NCBI GenBank assembly: GCA_029706075.1
Contig: JAINUG010000086.1
Coordinates: forward strand, 1,735,060 to 1,799,059
Direction of reading: 5' to 3'
DNA from: Aldrovandia affinis
Taxonomy: Eukaryota > Chordata > Actinopteri > Notacanthiformes > Halosauridae
Length of the DNA: 64,000 bases
How positions within the stretch are numbered: the stretch's first letter is position 1; the number at the start of each line of letters is the position of its first letter. The notes under the pieces are model-generated. The model worked only from the letters and a program-made list of their open reading frames with translations. It was not told the DNA's origin and did not search any database. This document shows, piece after piece, positions 40,755 to 53,124 of the stretch. Position numbers and translations under genes: made by a program.

Positions 40755-41298
40755 AAGCTTTTAAGAGCTTGCTGGAGACAGGCCAACTAAACTTTGAAAA
40801 TTAATAAATATAGATGTATTACTATTGAGTGTTTTGTATAATTATATTACTATGTAGCTAGCTACAATGTCATTAACAGTTGAGACATGTCAGAGCTAGA
40901 TTCAGTAATCATTCCCAGTAACTGAACCCGTCAGTTTGGCAGCAGTAACGTTAGCTTGTTCAAAAACTAAAAGTCAACAGCAAGGAATACTAAATAAAAT
41001 AAAACACACATTTCATTTGACACATTAGCCCAAGTATCTGGCTCTTTCCGCAGGACACAAGGGGACATATCAAAAAACCCCATTGATTTGCAATAACTGA
41101 AATTGAGAACAGAGAAATCTCAGTAATTCGGGTTAGAATCTGGCACTTCTCTGACCGATTCTATGTTCTATGTGGTCTTAGAGTGTGACGCTATGCCGAC
41201 TGTATCCATGTTTCAAGATGACACAAAAAACTGTCAGATTTTCTCAATTCTGTGATAACAAAAATCTGCATTTTCAATCATTGACCATAGACCTAATA
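40755..41298. other. Non-coding spacer
   Basis: No feature recognised. Confidence 0.4.
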
Positions 41299-41597
41299 TT
41301 GTGGTGTCCCTAGGGGTTGGGACACTCACAGACCTTGCAGAGGGTGTAGGCAAGTTACATAACCTGGAGGAGGCAGTATTACAAACAAAACAAAGGGCAG
41401 GGTATTCAGGGGAATACAGAGTCCACAATCCTTATCTCGTCGTCGTTGTCTGTAATCCAGTTCACAAATCCAGTTCAGTTCCTCAAACAATCCAGGTCGA
41501 AACACAATCCAAACAATTCTCTCCCAAACAATTCTCTCCCAATCTCTCTTCAAATCTCTGTCCAACACAACAGCCAACCTACTCCCTCCCAGTGTAA

Positions 41598-41958
41598 AGG
41601 CCTCTACATGCTTCTGCGTAACTTGTGCGACATCTTCGCGGTTGGCGCAATGCAACATCGCAAGTTGCGAACACCTCTGCAATTTATACTTACATTTTAC
41701 ATTTTATATTTTAAGCATTTAGCAGATGCTCTTATCCAGAGCGACTTACAAGTTGTGCATTAACTATTCAATGCTGTGCAACATCTACACAACATGTTGC
41801 GAGTTAGATTTTTGTGCTAAGTACGCAACATCCTCTGCAACACCCTCTGCAATATCAATGCAACCTCTGCGATGTGTTGCAGAGGATGTCGCGTCGCAGT
41901 CGCGTCGGAGTCGCTCGCGTTGCAGTCGCATTGCAGTCGCTCGAGCATGTAGAGGCCT
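41598..41958. mobile_element. Harbinger-type MITE
   Basis: 361-bp non-coding insert with inverted ends AGGCCTCTACATGCT / AGCATGTAGAGGCCT flanked by the 3-bp duplication TAA (41595-41597 and 41959-41961). TTA/TAA duplications are typical of PIF/Harbinger. The other LTR lacks it, which confirms insertion. The inner sequence is rich in GCAAC/GCGAC words and contains a LINE/SINE tail fragment. Confidence 0.85.
41715..41757 (-). repeat. SINE/LINE tail fragment inside the MITE
   Basis: Read on the minus strand it gives TGTAAGTCGCTCTGGATAAG followed by AGCATCTGCTAAATGC, the conserved tail also present at 23126-23155 and 60898-60935. No tRNA head is present. Confidence 0.8.
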
Positions 41959-42150
41959 TAACACAAACAAGTCCCTTAAATAGGCCTCCAAATGGCCTGC
42001 AGCTGTCCTCAGTCCAAATTGCTTGACTTTGTTCAGGTGCGGGACTGCGGGCTGCTGGGAACCGTAGTTCTTCTGTTTTCTCCAGTGACTCCTAAGAATT
42101 AAAGGGCCAGGCAGCCATTTTCTCATCCTGCCCCTTGGGTTGCCACACAC

Positions 42151-42743
42151 CCTCCTCCTCAGCTCTGACCTTGGGAGGGCTGAGCGGCACATGTCCAGTG
42201 GCAACCAGGAGAGCGACCATCTCCAGGTCCCCTCAGGAAGTTTCCCGCCTGGATCAAACCTCCGGTTTCCTTCGTCTCCATTCACCTCCTGTACAAGCGC
42301 CTGGTAGACGTTAGTGAATGACGCAAGTTTCTCACCTTGACCGCCACCGGCCATATGTGGGTAATGCATCTGTGCTCCATGGATCGGACAACCACCCCTC
42401 GGGCTCTGGGCTTCACCAACCTTCCATGGCTCTGCCAGTGCGCTTTCATCGTCCCTGATCCATTCTTTGACCCTCTGTTCCAGTTCCACTCTGTTACGAT
42501 GTGGTCAGATTCCGCAACCACATCAGGAGACAGTCGGGTGTTCCACCTGACCTCAGCCATCGCCATGAGGCTTTCCTCCACGCTATGGTCCCCCTCTATG
42601 GTCCTGCAGGCTGAGTGGGACTGAGGACCATCTATCCCACTCTGACTCCAACGTCTGGTCATCATCTCTTGCTGGCTCCACTGGCTGCAAGATTTCCACC
42701 TGGAGTGCTGGAATCTTTTACGTCGGGAACACGTTTCGCACAC
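42151..42743 (-). other. 3' interior of the LTR element
   Basis: Overlapping minus-strand frames (42743-42282 and 42489-41785, the latter running into the LTR) with no recognisable domain. The last one starts MELEQRVKEWIRDDES and could be the end of the coiled-coil protein. Confidence 0.35.
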
Positions 42744-43448
42744 TCAAGTTCCACACTCACCCTTTCTAGTCAACCCTGTAGATCGAGCAGTTCGGATTTT
42801 CAAGACATTCCAAAAAGAGTTCTCTGTAGCCTGGTGTTGGGCTTCCTTTTGGTCCAGCCTCTGATTTAAGTCATTCAGTGGGTCTCTCAGGACAGGGAGC
42901 TCTTCATTCTTCCCTTGTTCGGTCATGTGGGCTGCAGAGGTGGTTCTGTGAAGTTCCTGCAAAGCCAGAATCTTTTCTTCTTGCTTTACAGACAGGTGGT
43001 ACAGATTCGAAAAATCCTCTTTGACTCTCTCTAGCTCTCCAAGCTGCCTTGCTTTTCCTCGATCTCCTGCTCTGCTCGGCTCTGGAGTTGTTCTGCCTTG
43101 GACGCAAGAGCCTTTGCTGCTCTCCTCAGCTCCCATCTGTGGGCCTCGACACGCCTCACCTCATTGCTAAGAGATGCCTTTTCGTTCTCCAGCTCCACAC
43201 ATGTTCCCCATCTTCCTCAGGGAGTCGCTGTGCTCCTCCAGCAATTTCCCCACTACCACCAGGTGGCGCTCCTCCGAAGCCTTCAACTCAGCTCTTGTCC
43301 TGTCCAGCTCAATCTGGGCATCCTTCAGCTGTTGAACCTCCTGGAGGGTGACTCGCCATCGGTCTTCAATACTGGCCGCCAGCCTCTGGTTCTTCACCAG
43401 GTCTTCCTTTTGGTCATCACAGTGCTGCTCCAGATTTGTCTTCCTCAT
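42744..43448 (-). pseudogene. Coiled-coil-like frames of the LTR element
   Basis: Two minus-strand frames, 43448-43167 and 43136-42744, rich in E, K, Q and L with heptad-like spacing (LEQHCDDQKEDLVKNQRL, LQEVQQLKDAQIELDRTRAE, LNDLNQRLDQKEAQHQ). No pol motif. They may be parts of one longer coiled-coil gag-region protein interrupted by shifts. Confidence 0.45.
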
Positions 43449-43628
43449 GGACCTTCCCTTCCTCTCCTAAAGCCGACTCCAAAACAGCACATCTCTCCGC
43501 CATCTTGGCCTCACTTTTATGCCGCTTTTGTGGCCTACTTGAGTTTTTCCTGTTTTCTCTAGGGGGCGCCACTTAGCAGGCGTAGTCATGGGCTACCTTC
43601 TTTGGGTCTTTCCAGCCGACTTCTTCCC

Positions 43629-44135
43629 TTATGGAACACTCACTGGGTTGGTGGCCATATTCCATACAGCATATACACCACGGGGCACCACTTTGTGCCA
43701 ATTGGGCCTGCTCCTGGTACCTGGGTTTGGTTTGCCCTTTTCCCTAGGGGGCACCACAGGGTAGGAGTGGCCATTTTTCTTTTGGACTTGTCCATCCTTT
43801 GGGTCTTCCCAGCTAACTTCTCCCTTCCAGTTGCACTCACTGGGTTGATGCACATATCCCAAGCAGCATAAGCATTGGTTGGTTTCACTTTGTGCCAGCT
43901 GGACCTGCTCCTTGTCCCAAGTCTCCTGGTGCATCACCCTCACGACTTCGGACACGGCGGCCAGGCTCGTCATCAGGAAAAGAGGGCACCATTCCAGGGT
44001 GCGCTCTGACATCTTTAAGAAATCCACAATCGCCTTGCGTTGATCGAGTGACTGGTGTCTTCTCCCATCTCTCTCTAGCCAGGAGAATATTTTCGGATCC
44101 GACATCCACTCTGGGTTCAAAAGCTCCATATACAT
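43629..44135 (-). pseudogene. Gag-like protein with CCHC zinc knuckle
   Basis: 168-codon frame on the element's sense strand just inside the 5' LTR, starting MYMELLNPEWMSDPKIFSWL. It carries a nucleocapsid-type knuckle CLCCLGYVHQPSEC (C88-X2-C91-X4-H96-X4-C101) with a following basic/tryptophan stretch. The rest has no recognisable protease or pol. Labelled pseudogene because the interior is broken into several frames. It might be an intact small gag used in trans by a related autonomous element. Confidence 0.6.
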
Positions 44136-44198
44136 TTTTTCGTTGTACTACCTCCTCTTGCCTATAAGTGATGCCCTCTGCCCGCATTCTCCACCGTA

Positions 44199-44736
44199 TG
44201 TCGTGTCCCTAGGGGTTGGGCAACACTCACGGACCTTGCAGAGGGCTTAGGCAAGTTAAATAACCTGGAGGAGGCAGTATTACAAACAAAACCATTATTT
44301 ATTACACGAATCTTGACAAACAAAACAAAGGGCTGGTATTCAGGGGAATCCAAAACACAAAGTCCACAATCCTTATCTCGTCGTCGTTGTCCGTAATCCA
44401 GTCCACAAATCCAGTTCAGTTCCTCAGGCAGTCCACAAGTTGGTACACAAAGCAGGGTCCTCAAAACAATCCAGATCAAAACACAATCCAAACAATTCTC
44501 TCTCCAATCTCTCTTCAGTTCTCTCTCCAGTGTAACACAGTGTAAGCAGGCCAAACAAACAAGTCCATTAAATAGGCCTCCAAATGGTATTCAGCTGTTC
44601 GCAGTCCAAATTGCTTGACTTTGTTCAGGTGCGGGACTGCGGGCTGCTGGGAACCATAGTTCTTCTGTTTCCTCCAGTGGTTCCGAAGAATTAAAGGGCC
44701 AGGCAGCCATTTTCTCGTCCTGCCCCTTAGGTTGCC

Positions 44737-44739
<3 letters not shown>
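44199..44739 (-). repeat. 5' LTR of the gag-only element
   Basis: 541 bp, TG...CA on the minus strand. It contains a TATA-like CCTATTTAATGG (complement of about 44568-44580) and, upstream of it, an SBS/ZNF143-like GAACTATGGTTCCCAGCAGC (complement of about 44643-44662). It shares most of its length with 41300-42147. Confidence 0.85.

Positions 44740-44771
<32 letters not shown>
44740..44771. repeat. (TA)n microsatellite at the LTR-element target
   Basis: AT dinucleotide run directly beside the 5' LTR. It fits the ATAT target duplication. Confidence 0.9.
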
Positions 44772-44774
<3 letters not shown>

Positions 44775-44775
<1 letters not shown>

Positions 44776-47700
44776 GACACACAAGGGGGTGGGTGCTGGC
44801 GGGCCTTAAAATGGAGGTTTGATCGGGGCCCCCAAAATGATTAAACCTGCTCCTGGATGGAAGCTCTGGTTAACCTGGCTCAGTTGTATTCCATCCAAAA
44901 TTCAGGATTGCAGGACAAACAGATCGATGAATACCGTTATGAACTGTGGCAAATCATTCTCACTGGATTCAGTCAAAACATTGAATCACGTTGTTTGGTA
45001 ATTTTTACAGCAACTGCAAGATCAGCAAATAAAGTCACAACGTAACCTGGGTGGAACACTCAGATACCGCCCACCAATGCAACAAAGTAAAACATAAACA
45101 GCTGTTGCCATGGTGTGGGGCTAACGAGTGCGCATGCACTTGGTACATTGCCATCGCTGTGCTAGAATGACAAGAGCTCAGAGGGGGGGACGGCAGTGGC
45201 CTTTTAAGAGCGGGGGCCCTGAGCCCTGTAAATGCCTGGTCTCCCTGTCAGAGGGCTGTCAGATCACGGTGATAGCAGAGGTGAACAGCAACTTGAGGAA
45301 GCGGCAGTGCGCTCAGGTCCTTGCACCTGCGGCCGCGGCTCACATTGTGAAGCGGAGTTCTTCAACTCTCTGGCTAGTCTCCCTCATTCCTTCACTCTCC
45401 GAGGACGTCCCCACTGCAAGGGTATTTATAAACTGTTGTAGACATCGAATACAGCCGGCAGCAGCTCGCCGCCCTTTTCATGCTCTCTCAGAGACGCCAC
45501 GTCTCTGAAAAAAAGGGGCCAGGCCATGGGGAGGGTTAACCCTTTCCTTCCTGCAGCCTGGAAAACAGAGTCAAAGGTTGTCCTCCATATCACGGCCAAC
45601 TGCAGACTTATGTTATGGGGGGGTGAATTCCCTGCAGCCATGACAGGAAGACAAGAAGGTTCACCATGTTTTCTATAGTTCCTGTGCTAGATGAAGGAAA
45701 ACAAATAAACAACATGTTGGTACACACACACGCACACACAATGGGGAAACGGTCAAGCACAGCTGGAACATTACAGCAGTTGGAGCAACGGAGATGTGTC
45801 CAGGCCACGGCCCGTCACGGTCTGTGTGGCACGTCATTGTGGCTCCAGCTTGGTCAAAGTTCATGAAAGCGCATTCATGCCGAGGCACTTGATGAAAGCT
45901 CATAGTCTTCCATTCTCCCTCTGATTCCTGTAGTCCCAAGGCAGGAAGCTCACACAGCATTGATGTCTGGGTGGGGGTCCTGCTCTGGATTGGGGTGGGT
46001 TAGGGAGGGAGGGGGGTGTGTGTGCTCTGGCATTTAGCCAGTTCTCCCTCCCATCATAAGTGAAAGAGCATATGAGCCAAGCATGCGATAGCCTTGGAGA
46101 CTGGAGACCTGGGTCAGTTTGAAAGGAGCTATACATACAAAAATCTTCAGAGCTAAAAGGATAGAATGTAAAGAAAATAGAAAATTACAAAAGGCTGTGA
46201 TAATCATCTGCACGAACTACATCCCATACAGTTGTTGACTTTTGATCTTTGACTTTTGGAAAAAAAACAACATCAACGACCCACAGATAAGAAAGCCCCT
46301 GGCTGGATTCAATCAAAGCCACTAAGACAAAATAACTTTTCCATCAAAAAATAAACTTTCAAATATACATTTTGTGCCATATTGCTATAATTTAAAATTA
46401 TAATCTTAAAATTGAAACATTATAATCTTTTTTATCTCTTTAAATGGCTGAGAAATTCTAATTGAATATCAGTAAACTGCAATATGGTGTTGGATTAATT
46501 TAGGAAGTTTTTATTTTTATTTTTTAAATAGCGTGTTCCCACAAGGTGACATAGTGGGTTTTGATTGATTCAAGGGGATAGTGTCCTGGCCGGATGTATT
46601 TCTGTGAAACAGAGGAGGATCTGTATTTGTGAGGTACAATCCTTTGAGGCTTCAGTTTGAAGTCTGTAAAGTCTATGCAAGCGGATACTATGGATGTACA
46701 TCTACTGTGGAGACTTGAAGTTTCAGAATGTATAACTAGTGACAGTGGGGTACATTTGCGCTGAGTATTGCTACGCACTTACACTTGAAAAGCCTGAAGT
46801 TTCTGAGATCTTTCTATCTTTGTCTTAAAATGGAGAGACTGGTAGAAGTGGTTGGATTTGGTTGATCAAAAATGTATTGCTGTTGCTCATCTCTGTTCTA
46901 AAACCTGAAATATCCATTGCTGGTAGAGTCTGCCTTTTAAGCATGCTGTAGTGGGAGGGGGCTCTTTAAAGAGGATAAGAATGGCAAGACTGGAATGGAA
47001 AAGAAAAACAGCGTCAATCCTACCTGACTCATCCTTTTACTGTTGAATATTTTTACAGCGAAATCCATTTCCTGTTTGGCCATACAGCATTTGAAAAACT
47101 GCAAAAGGCTCTTTTATTGTTGAGAGAAGACCTGAGAACTTACAATTTACTTAGAATGTACAAGGAAATCAATATTACAATGGCAAGTGGAAACAAAGCT
47201 AAAGCCATCTTTAGATTCACTTGACTGCACTGGTCTCAGGTATTCTGCTGAAGATTAGATTGGCAATACACAGAGAAAAAACATAATGAAGTTTCTGTGT
47301 AAGTCCTTGGAGTTTTTCCTTGGAGTGTCTGGTGCCTTTTTACTGCAGTTCTGACATGTCAATGTTTGTTTCCAGTTGTCTGTGTAGACTCCTAAAACAC
47401 ACTGGAACTGAGGAGGAGTCTGTTTGTGTGTGTGTGAGAGAGCGTGTGTGCATGTGTGTGTGCACACAAGGTACAAGGTGTATTGATTTAGGTACATGGT
47501 GTATTGTGTGTGCTGTCTGCTGTGACTGGCACAGCTGCCTGTATCAGCTGCTTCCTTATTTAATGTAGAGAATAATCCCCCAGTGATGCCAAGCAGGGTC
47601 CTGTTACACCCGCAGGAATACTCACCATTGTCCTTCAAATCCCCCTAATTCCCTGGAATTCTGCCCGCCACCCCCACTTCATCTAAACACCATCATGACT

Positions 47701-47780
47701 TGTGGCAGAGTGAACTGATACACCTCTGAGTGTGTGTTTATATGTGTGAGCGTGTATGTGTGTGTGCATGTATAGATAGA
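44775..47780. other. Non-coding, one GC-richer island
   Basis: 45170-45560 is a GC-richer unique island with open frames on both strands, no domain and no clear splice frame. It is a possible regulatory block or 5' exon. Short TG/CA runs lie at 45721-45741 and 47405-47462, and a GATA run at 47772-47781. Nothing else recognised. Confidence 0.35.
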
Positions 47781-47782
47781 TA

Positions 47783-49338
47783 CAGTGCCGTGAAAAAGTA
47801 TTTGCCCCCTTCCTGATTTCCTCTATTTTTGCATATTTGTCACACTGAATGGTTTCAGATCTTCATACAAAATGTAATATAAGACAAAGAGAATACAGTT
47901 TTTAAATGATAATTTAATTTATTGAAGGAAAAGGGTTATCCAACACCAAGTGGCCCTGTGTGAAGTAATTTCCCCATTAGTTACTCAATAAACCAATTCA
48001 CCAAATGTAATTGCTCATTGGATTCAATTAGAGCAGACACACCCAGGCTTGATTATTGTCAGCCCTGTTGAATGTAAACATGACTTATATAGAACCTTAC
48101 CATCAAAGTGAAGTAGGCTACAAGGTCTCAACAAGCAGCACACTATGCTGCGATCAAAATAAATTCTGGAAGAGATGAGAAAAAAAGTTGTTGAGATATA
48201 TCAGTATGGAAAGGGTTACAAAGCCATTTCAAAGGCTCTGGGACTCCAGCGAACCTTTATCTCCAAATGGAGACAACTTGGAACAGTGGTGAATCTTTTT
48301 CCAGGAGTGGCCAGCCTATCAAAATTCCTCCAAGGGCGCAGCGACGACTTATCCAAGAAGTCACAAAAAAACACAGGACAACATTTAAAGAACTGCAGGC
48401 CTCTCTAGCCTCAGCTAAGGTCAGCGTTCATGATTCGACAATAAGAAAGTGACTGGGCAAAAATGGAATTCATGGGAGAGTTGCAAGGCGCAAACCACTG
48501 CTAAGTAAGAGAAACATGAGTGCTCGTCTCACATTTGCAAAAGAACACATTGATGACCCCCAAGCCTTTTGGGAGAATGTTCTGTGGACAGACGAGTCAA
48601 AAGTGGAACCTTTTGGAAGACACGGGTCCCGTTATGTCTGGCGTAAAGCAAACACAGCATTTCACAATAAAAACATTATACCAACAGTCAAACATGGTGG
48701 TGGTAGTGTGATGACGTGGGGATGCTTTGCTCCCTCAGGACCTGGAAGACTTGCCATCATTGAAGGAACCATGAATTCTGCTCTCTACCAGAAAATTCTG
48801 AAGGAGAATGTTTGGTCACCAGTCCATGATCTGAAGCTGGAACGTAATTGGGCTATGCAGCAGGACAATGATCCAAAACACAAGAGCAAGTCCACCTCAG
48901 AATGGCTCAAAAGAAACAAAATGAAGGTTTTGGAGTGGCCTAGTCAAAGTCCTGACTTGAACCCCATCGAGATGCTGTGGCAGGACCTTAAATGAGCAGT
49001 TCATGCTCGAAAACCCTCCAATGTCGCTGAATTACAGCAATTCTGCAAAGAGGAGTGGGCCAAAATTCTTCCACAGCGATGTGAAAGACTGATCTCCAAT
49101 TATAGGAACCAGTTATTAAGTTCAGGGGGGCAATTACTTTTTCACATGGGTGATATGGGTGTTGGAGAACTTTTTTCCTTCAATAAATGAAATGATAATT
49201 TAAAAACTGCATTTTGTGTTTACTGTGTTCTCCGTGTCTTGTATTACATTTTGTATGAAGATCTGAAACCATTCAGTGTGACAAATAGGCAAAAATAGAG
49301 GAAATCAGGAAGGGGGCAAATACTTTTTCACGGCACTG
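47783..49338 (+). mobile_element. Tc1/mariner-like transposon, best preserved copy
   Basis: 1,556 bp between TA dinucleotides inside a GATA microsatellite. The inverted ends (CAGTGCCGTGAAAAAGTATT ...) are nearly identical over the first ~100 bp, with one mismatch seen, and extend with an indel to about 190 bp. The transposase lies on the plus strand. High end identity suggests comparatively recent activity. Confidence 0.95.
48175..49150 (+). pseudogene. Tc1 transposase with intact DD34E residues but broken frame
   Basis: N-terminal HTH MRKKVVEIYQYGKGYKAISK starts at 48175. The frame shifts near 48300 to RSGQPIKIPPRAQRRLI and reaches a stop after DSTIRK (about 48452). The largest frame, 48516-48995, holds WTDES (D at 48591), PTVKHGGGSVM, QQDNDPKH and [11 protein letters not shown], with 34 residues between the second D and the E. 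A TGA after QDLK (48993) separates the C-terminal AVHARKPSNVAELQQFCKEE. All catalytic residues survive. Confidence 0.92.
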
Positions 49339-49340
49339 TA

Positions 49341-52300
49341 GATAGATAGAGAGAATATTTTTGAATAACCTACATGTAAATTTGCCCTAAATCACATATT
49401 GTCCTTGTAGTTTTTAAAACAATACCTTTTATATCAACAGTACAGTAATCACATTTACCTTCCCTGGTTTAGATTAGTTTACCAACAGTACAAGCAAAAA
49501 AGTTTAAAAAGTCTTTATTTGAACAAACTCTTAGGCCTAAAAAAAGAGATCTGCTTGGACCAAGAATTGTAATAGTAAGAGCTTAGTATTAACTCAAAAC
49601 TATGAGACTGAATATATGATGCGTGCAATTTGTGGAAACAATGCTTATGCATTATAAGTAAACATAGTAACATTGTGGTTACTTGCACCACTCACTATCT
49701 AATTTATAAGAAGGCGATAATTACCTTTAACTAATAATTAACTGATATAACATGCTACAAAACATCACTTTCTCATTTTTTCGCTACGTTTTCTTGGGGA
49801 AACCAATTATGAGTAAGAATGTAATGGTCTCCATATTTATTGTAATTATTCCTTTTGTTAATGATTTGTATTCGTCATTGCTGTGAAATCCAAGGGTATG
49901 ATTTCACAGCTTTGTCCCTGTAACATCCCCCAACAAAATAAAGCAATCAATTTTTCTGCTTGAAATACTTTTATTCTTTCACACAGAGATCCTGTAAGAG
50001 TTTAAAGATGTCTGAAGTGCTCTGCACGACCATAGCTGTAAGTGACGAGCACATAAATACAAACTGCTGCTTAGTTTTAAACGGACAGGGAAACAGTGCC
50101 CCTCATGTGTATAGCTTGTAGAATACAATGTGCCACATCATCTAAAGATAGACAGATATGTAATGGCTTTAACTTTGGAGGATGTGAGTAACTGTGCGCA
50201 AGACATCTTGGCGATCGTGTAGTGGCATGTGCATGACAGACGATGCGTCATTGGAGGAATATTGTCATGACTCGTCGATTCTCAGGCAACCGTCTCTGTC
50301 ATTTTCCCGCCGCAAACCACGCCCAATTCTTGCGCTAACTAAAGAAGAATACCACAGGGCAGTCTAGTACAGTGCAGGAATATGTCATTCATTGTTCCCC
50401 TTCTCAGTCCGATGATGCCAGGGACTTTACACAGTACATTGCTCAGGGACTAAAGCCAGTTTTGGGGATCATAGCAATACCATTGGTGTTTTGTGTGAGG
50501 CATGCTCCCCCTCATCCCCGTCGGTGAAATATTGCTGGCTGTGGTATTTAAAGTTCCAATCTGCCAGGCCTATTCTTGGTCCTTTCACTTGGGAAAGCGT
50601 ACAGCGCAGCTCTGTTTACGCAGGCGATCGTACACGTTTTCTTGTGTTCAGTTTTGTGGAAGGAAGCAAATGGGGTGAAGGGCTTACATTTGATAGAAAC
50701 ATAATTGCCCTCTTTTGAGCATTGAGCATTCCAGGCACTGGAAAAGCCCAGTTCTGTCTTCTTGTGTTTTATGGAGATTAAATTATAGCACAATGTCACT
50801 TACTTTATTAGAACAGAGGGGCTATGAATATGAATCAGTCTGCCGTTGTCATGGTAACGTGAAGCCCTAAACCTCATAGCAGCTGTTGTTATCGCAGACT
50901 TTGAACAGCTGGGGGGCTATTGTTGGCAAGGGATTGTGGGAAATGAGTCCAGGCACTCCTGTTTCCCCACCCTGACCTGTGTCAGCAGAGTGGGCTACAC
51001 TGAAATGCTGAAAGGCCCATGACTCTGAGGTGCTTATGTGAATTTGTTTTTGTTGCTTACTGTAAGTCAGCCACTGCATCCAGATTTAGTTCTGCTTCCT
51101 CATATGTTCAAAGCCCCAGATTCATCAACTTTGCCAGACTGTGGCCGTCAAATTAGCAAGTAATATTAATATATAATTACATTGCAGGCAGGATGATTAT
51201 TTTGTTGATATGTTTGTGTCTTTGTTCCCCGTACTGTCATATAAAAACAATACAATAATACAAATTAAAAATGTTTCAGTGAAAACTTTGCTGAAGATGT
51301 TTTTTTCATTTTGAGTGGGAATGCTTTTTTTTCTGACAAACGTTTAATTAGGCTGAAGGAACAAGCAAAGGACACTGTTTTCTGCATTTAATTAAAAGAG
51401 CATGCTAGTCATTCTTAAAACAGATTGATTATATTGACAAGACTACTGCATATCATACAGCAGTAAATAATGTCAACAACTTTTCTTGGTAAAACTTTGC
51501 TTTCTGATCTGATGTGCTTAATTTATTTTTCACACCTACAGTGTACGGCGCTATGGCATTGACTCAATAAACATTTTTAGCTCAAAATACCCTGTGAGTC
51601 ACCAGTAGTGAATAAGCATGGCTACAGACACAGCTGCCATTTCTCATTGTTTAACAAATATCTGTGCGGTTTGTTTAATCCGGATGAATATTCAAATGTG
51701 GAAAATGCAATGCAGCTAATTCAACTGTGAGTAACGTCTTGACAGATAGAAAGGAGGAACATATTTTCAAATGCTCCCAGAAAAGGCTCCCTTTATGACA
51801 CATTTGAAAAGAAAACATATGAGGCATAACAAAAGAGGCATAATGGAACAATTTTACAGTGTGGCTGTGTTGTCTATAGCAGTCTCTGACTACTGCTTCT
51901 TCTGTACTGTGTACAGGGGGAGGGGGGATGCAGTGCAAAAGCGTGGGCTGAAATACAACCAAAGTTTGCTGTAGCCTGCATTATGAATTATATTTTTCCC
52001 AAGAATTTCGATCATGTAGTCATAATGTTCGGCCAGAGAGGTTCTTGACTGTCAAATTCCTTTGGAGGGACTTGTGATCCATCTGGAAACCCTTACGTTT
52101 CCTGCCCTGGGGAATCATTGTGTCAGGACTGATATTTCAAGACCTGACTATGGATGTTAGGCAGAAAATGCTAAGTCCTCTCATCTGAGACACTGTTCAC
52201 TGTAATCAAAACAGGTCAACTAATTCCATCCTCTGAACTACACTGCCGCAAAAAGACATAATTTGGAATTGAGATTAGTTTGTCTGCCTTTTTGCTATAT

Positions 52301-52400
52301 TTTGAATGATTAAAATGAAACTACAGAAGAATCAAAGTTGAAATACCGCAGGAACATGATGCGAAATCCAGGGGTCCTTGTATGCACATTCAATATTCAG
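49341..52400. other. Non-coding, no gene recognised
   Basis: AT-rich unique DNA. An E2F-like TTTTCCCGCCGCAAA occurs at about 50299-50313. No exon or element recognised. Confidence 0.4.
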
Positions 52401-52479
52401 AGCATTAGTCAGGTCAGGAGGGCAACTTTAGAGGAGTTTTTGCCTTCTTCCCACTGTTTGATTTAATGAAGAATTCCTC

Positions 52480-53120
52480 GACTGTGGGAGATTGCGGCAA
52501 TTGGATCCTGACAGCTTGGGCCGACTTGCCTGGCAAACGGCGATAGAAAGTCAAGGGGGTCCCAACCCCCCCACCCGGACAAGCAAGGCCCAGTGTTTGT
52601 GTAGGGGCTGGGGCGGACAGGCAGAGCGGGCCAACGCGGTGGGCTGGGGATCCAGGAATGCTAATGCTTCCTCTGTGGTTTGCAAGGAACATGCCGATTA
52701 GTCCTCCCTACCCCTGGGGGGAGCCCCTCCGGTGCGGCCGGCTCTAATTCACTTTGACGTCAACAGGAAGGCCGAGCCCGTCTCTGGGGGCTCCAGACTT
52801 AAGGCCCGGGACTTGGGGGGCGGGGAGGGGGTGGGGGCGATGAAGCTGCTGGAGGGATTACGGAGGGCTTAAATGTTTTCTTTGTAACTAGGCAGAAACC
52901 TGAGAAAACTTCCCCCGTGAATCTCCCACCTTCTCGCCGTGACCCCAGCAAAGCTGGGTCCGCAGACGCCACGGCCTCCGTCCTCAGCCTCATTCATGCC
53001 TCTCTGTTCTCCTCCACCTCCCAGCACAAACACAGGCCCCATTGAGCCGGGCCAGTGCCGAGTTAAAGCACGCTATCCCATTACTGTGCTAACCATGACT
53101 CAGAAAACCCCTGGGGATGA
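52480..53120. promoter_or_regulatory. GC-rich candidate regulatory region with palindromic CRE
   Basis: GC-rich island in AT-rich surroundings with a full palindromic cAMP-response element TGACGTCA at 52755-52762 and several G/C runs. Overlapping open frames on both strands have no domain. A 5' exon of a plus-strand gene is an alternative. Confidence 0.3.
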
Positions 53121-53124
53121 CGGA

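Larger units (their letters stand above)
41300..42147 (-). repeat. 3' LTR with MITE insertion
   Basis: 848 bp, of which 361 bp plus one TAA is an inserted MITE, leaving about 484 bp homologous to the other LTR. It retains the TATA-like CCTATTTAAGGG and the SBS-like AACTACGGTTCCCAGCAGCC on the minus strand (complement of about 42048-42068). Confidence 0.85.
41300..44739 (-). mobile_element. Non-autonomous (gag-only) LTR retrotransposon
   Basis: Two long direct repeats, 41300-42147 and 44199-44739, bound a ~2.05-kb interior. Read on the minus strand each begins TGTGGCAACC and ends GACAC(C/G)ACA. A purine tract GAGGAGGAGGGTG lies directly before the 3' LTR (complement of 42148-42160), which sets the orientation. 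ATAT on both outer flanks fits a 4-bp target duplication. The interior has a CCHC-containing gag-like frame and coiled-coil-like frames but no protease, reverse transcriptase or integrase. A primer-binding site was not identified with confidence. Confidence 0.8.

Noticed and set aside
45128-45508. 126-codon plus-strand frame in a GC-richer island
   Set aside because: No domain, and overlapping frames of similar length on both strands suggest composition rather than coding.
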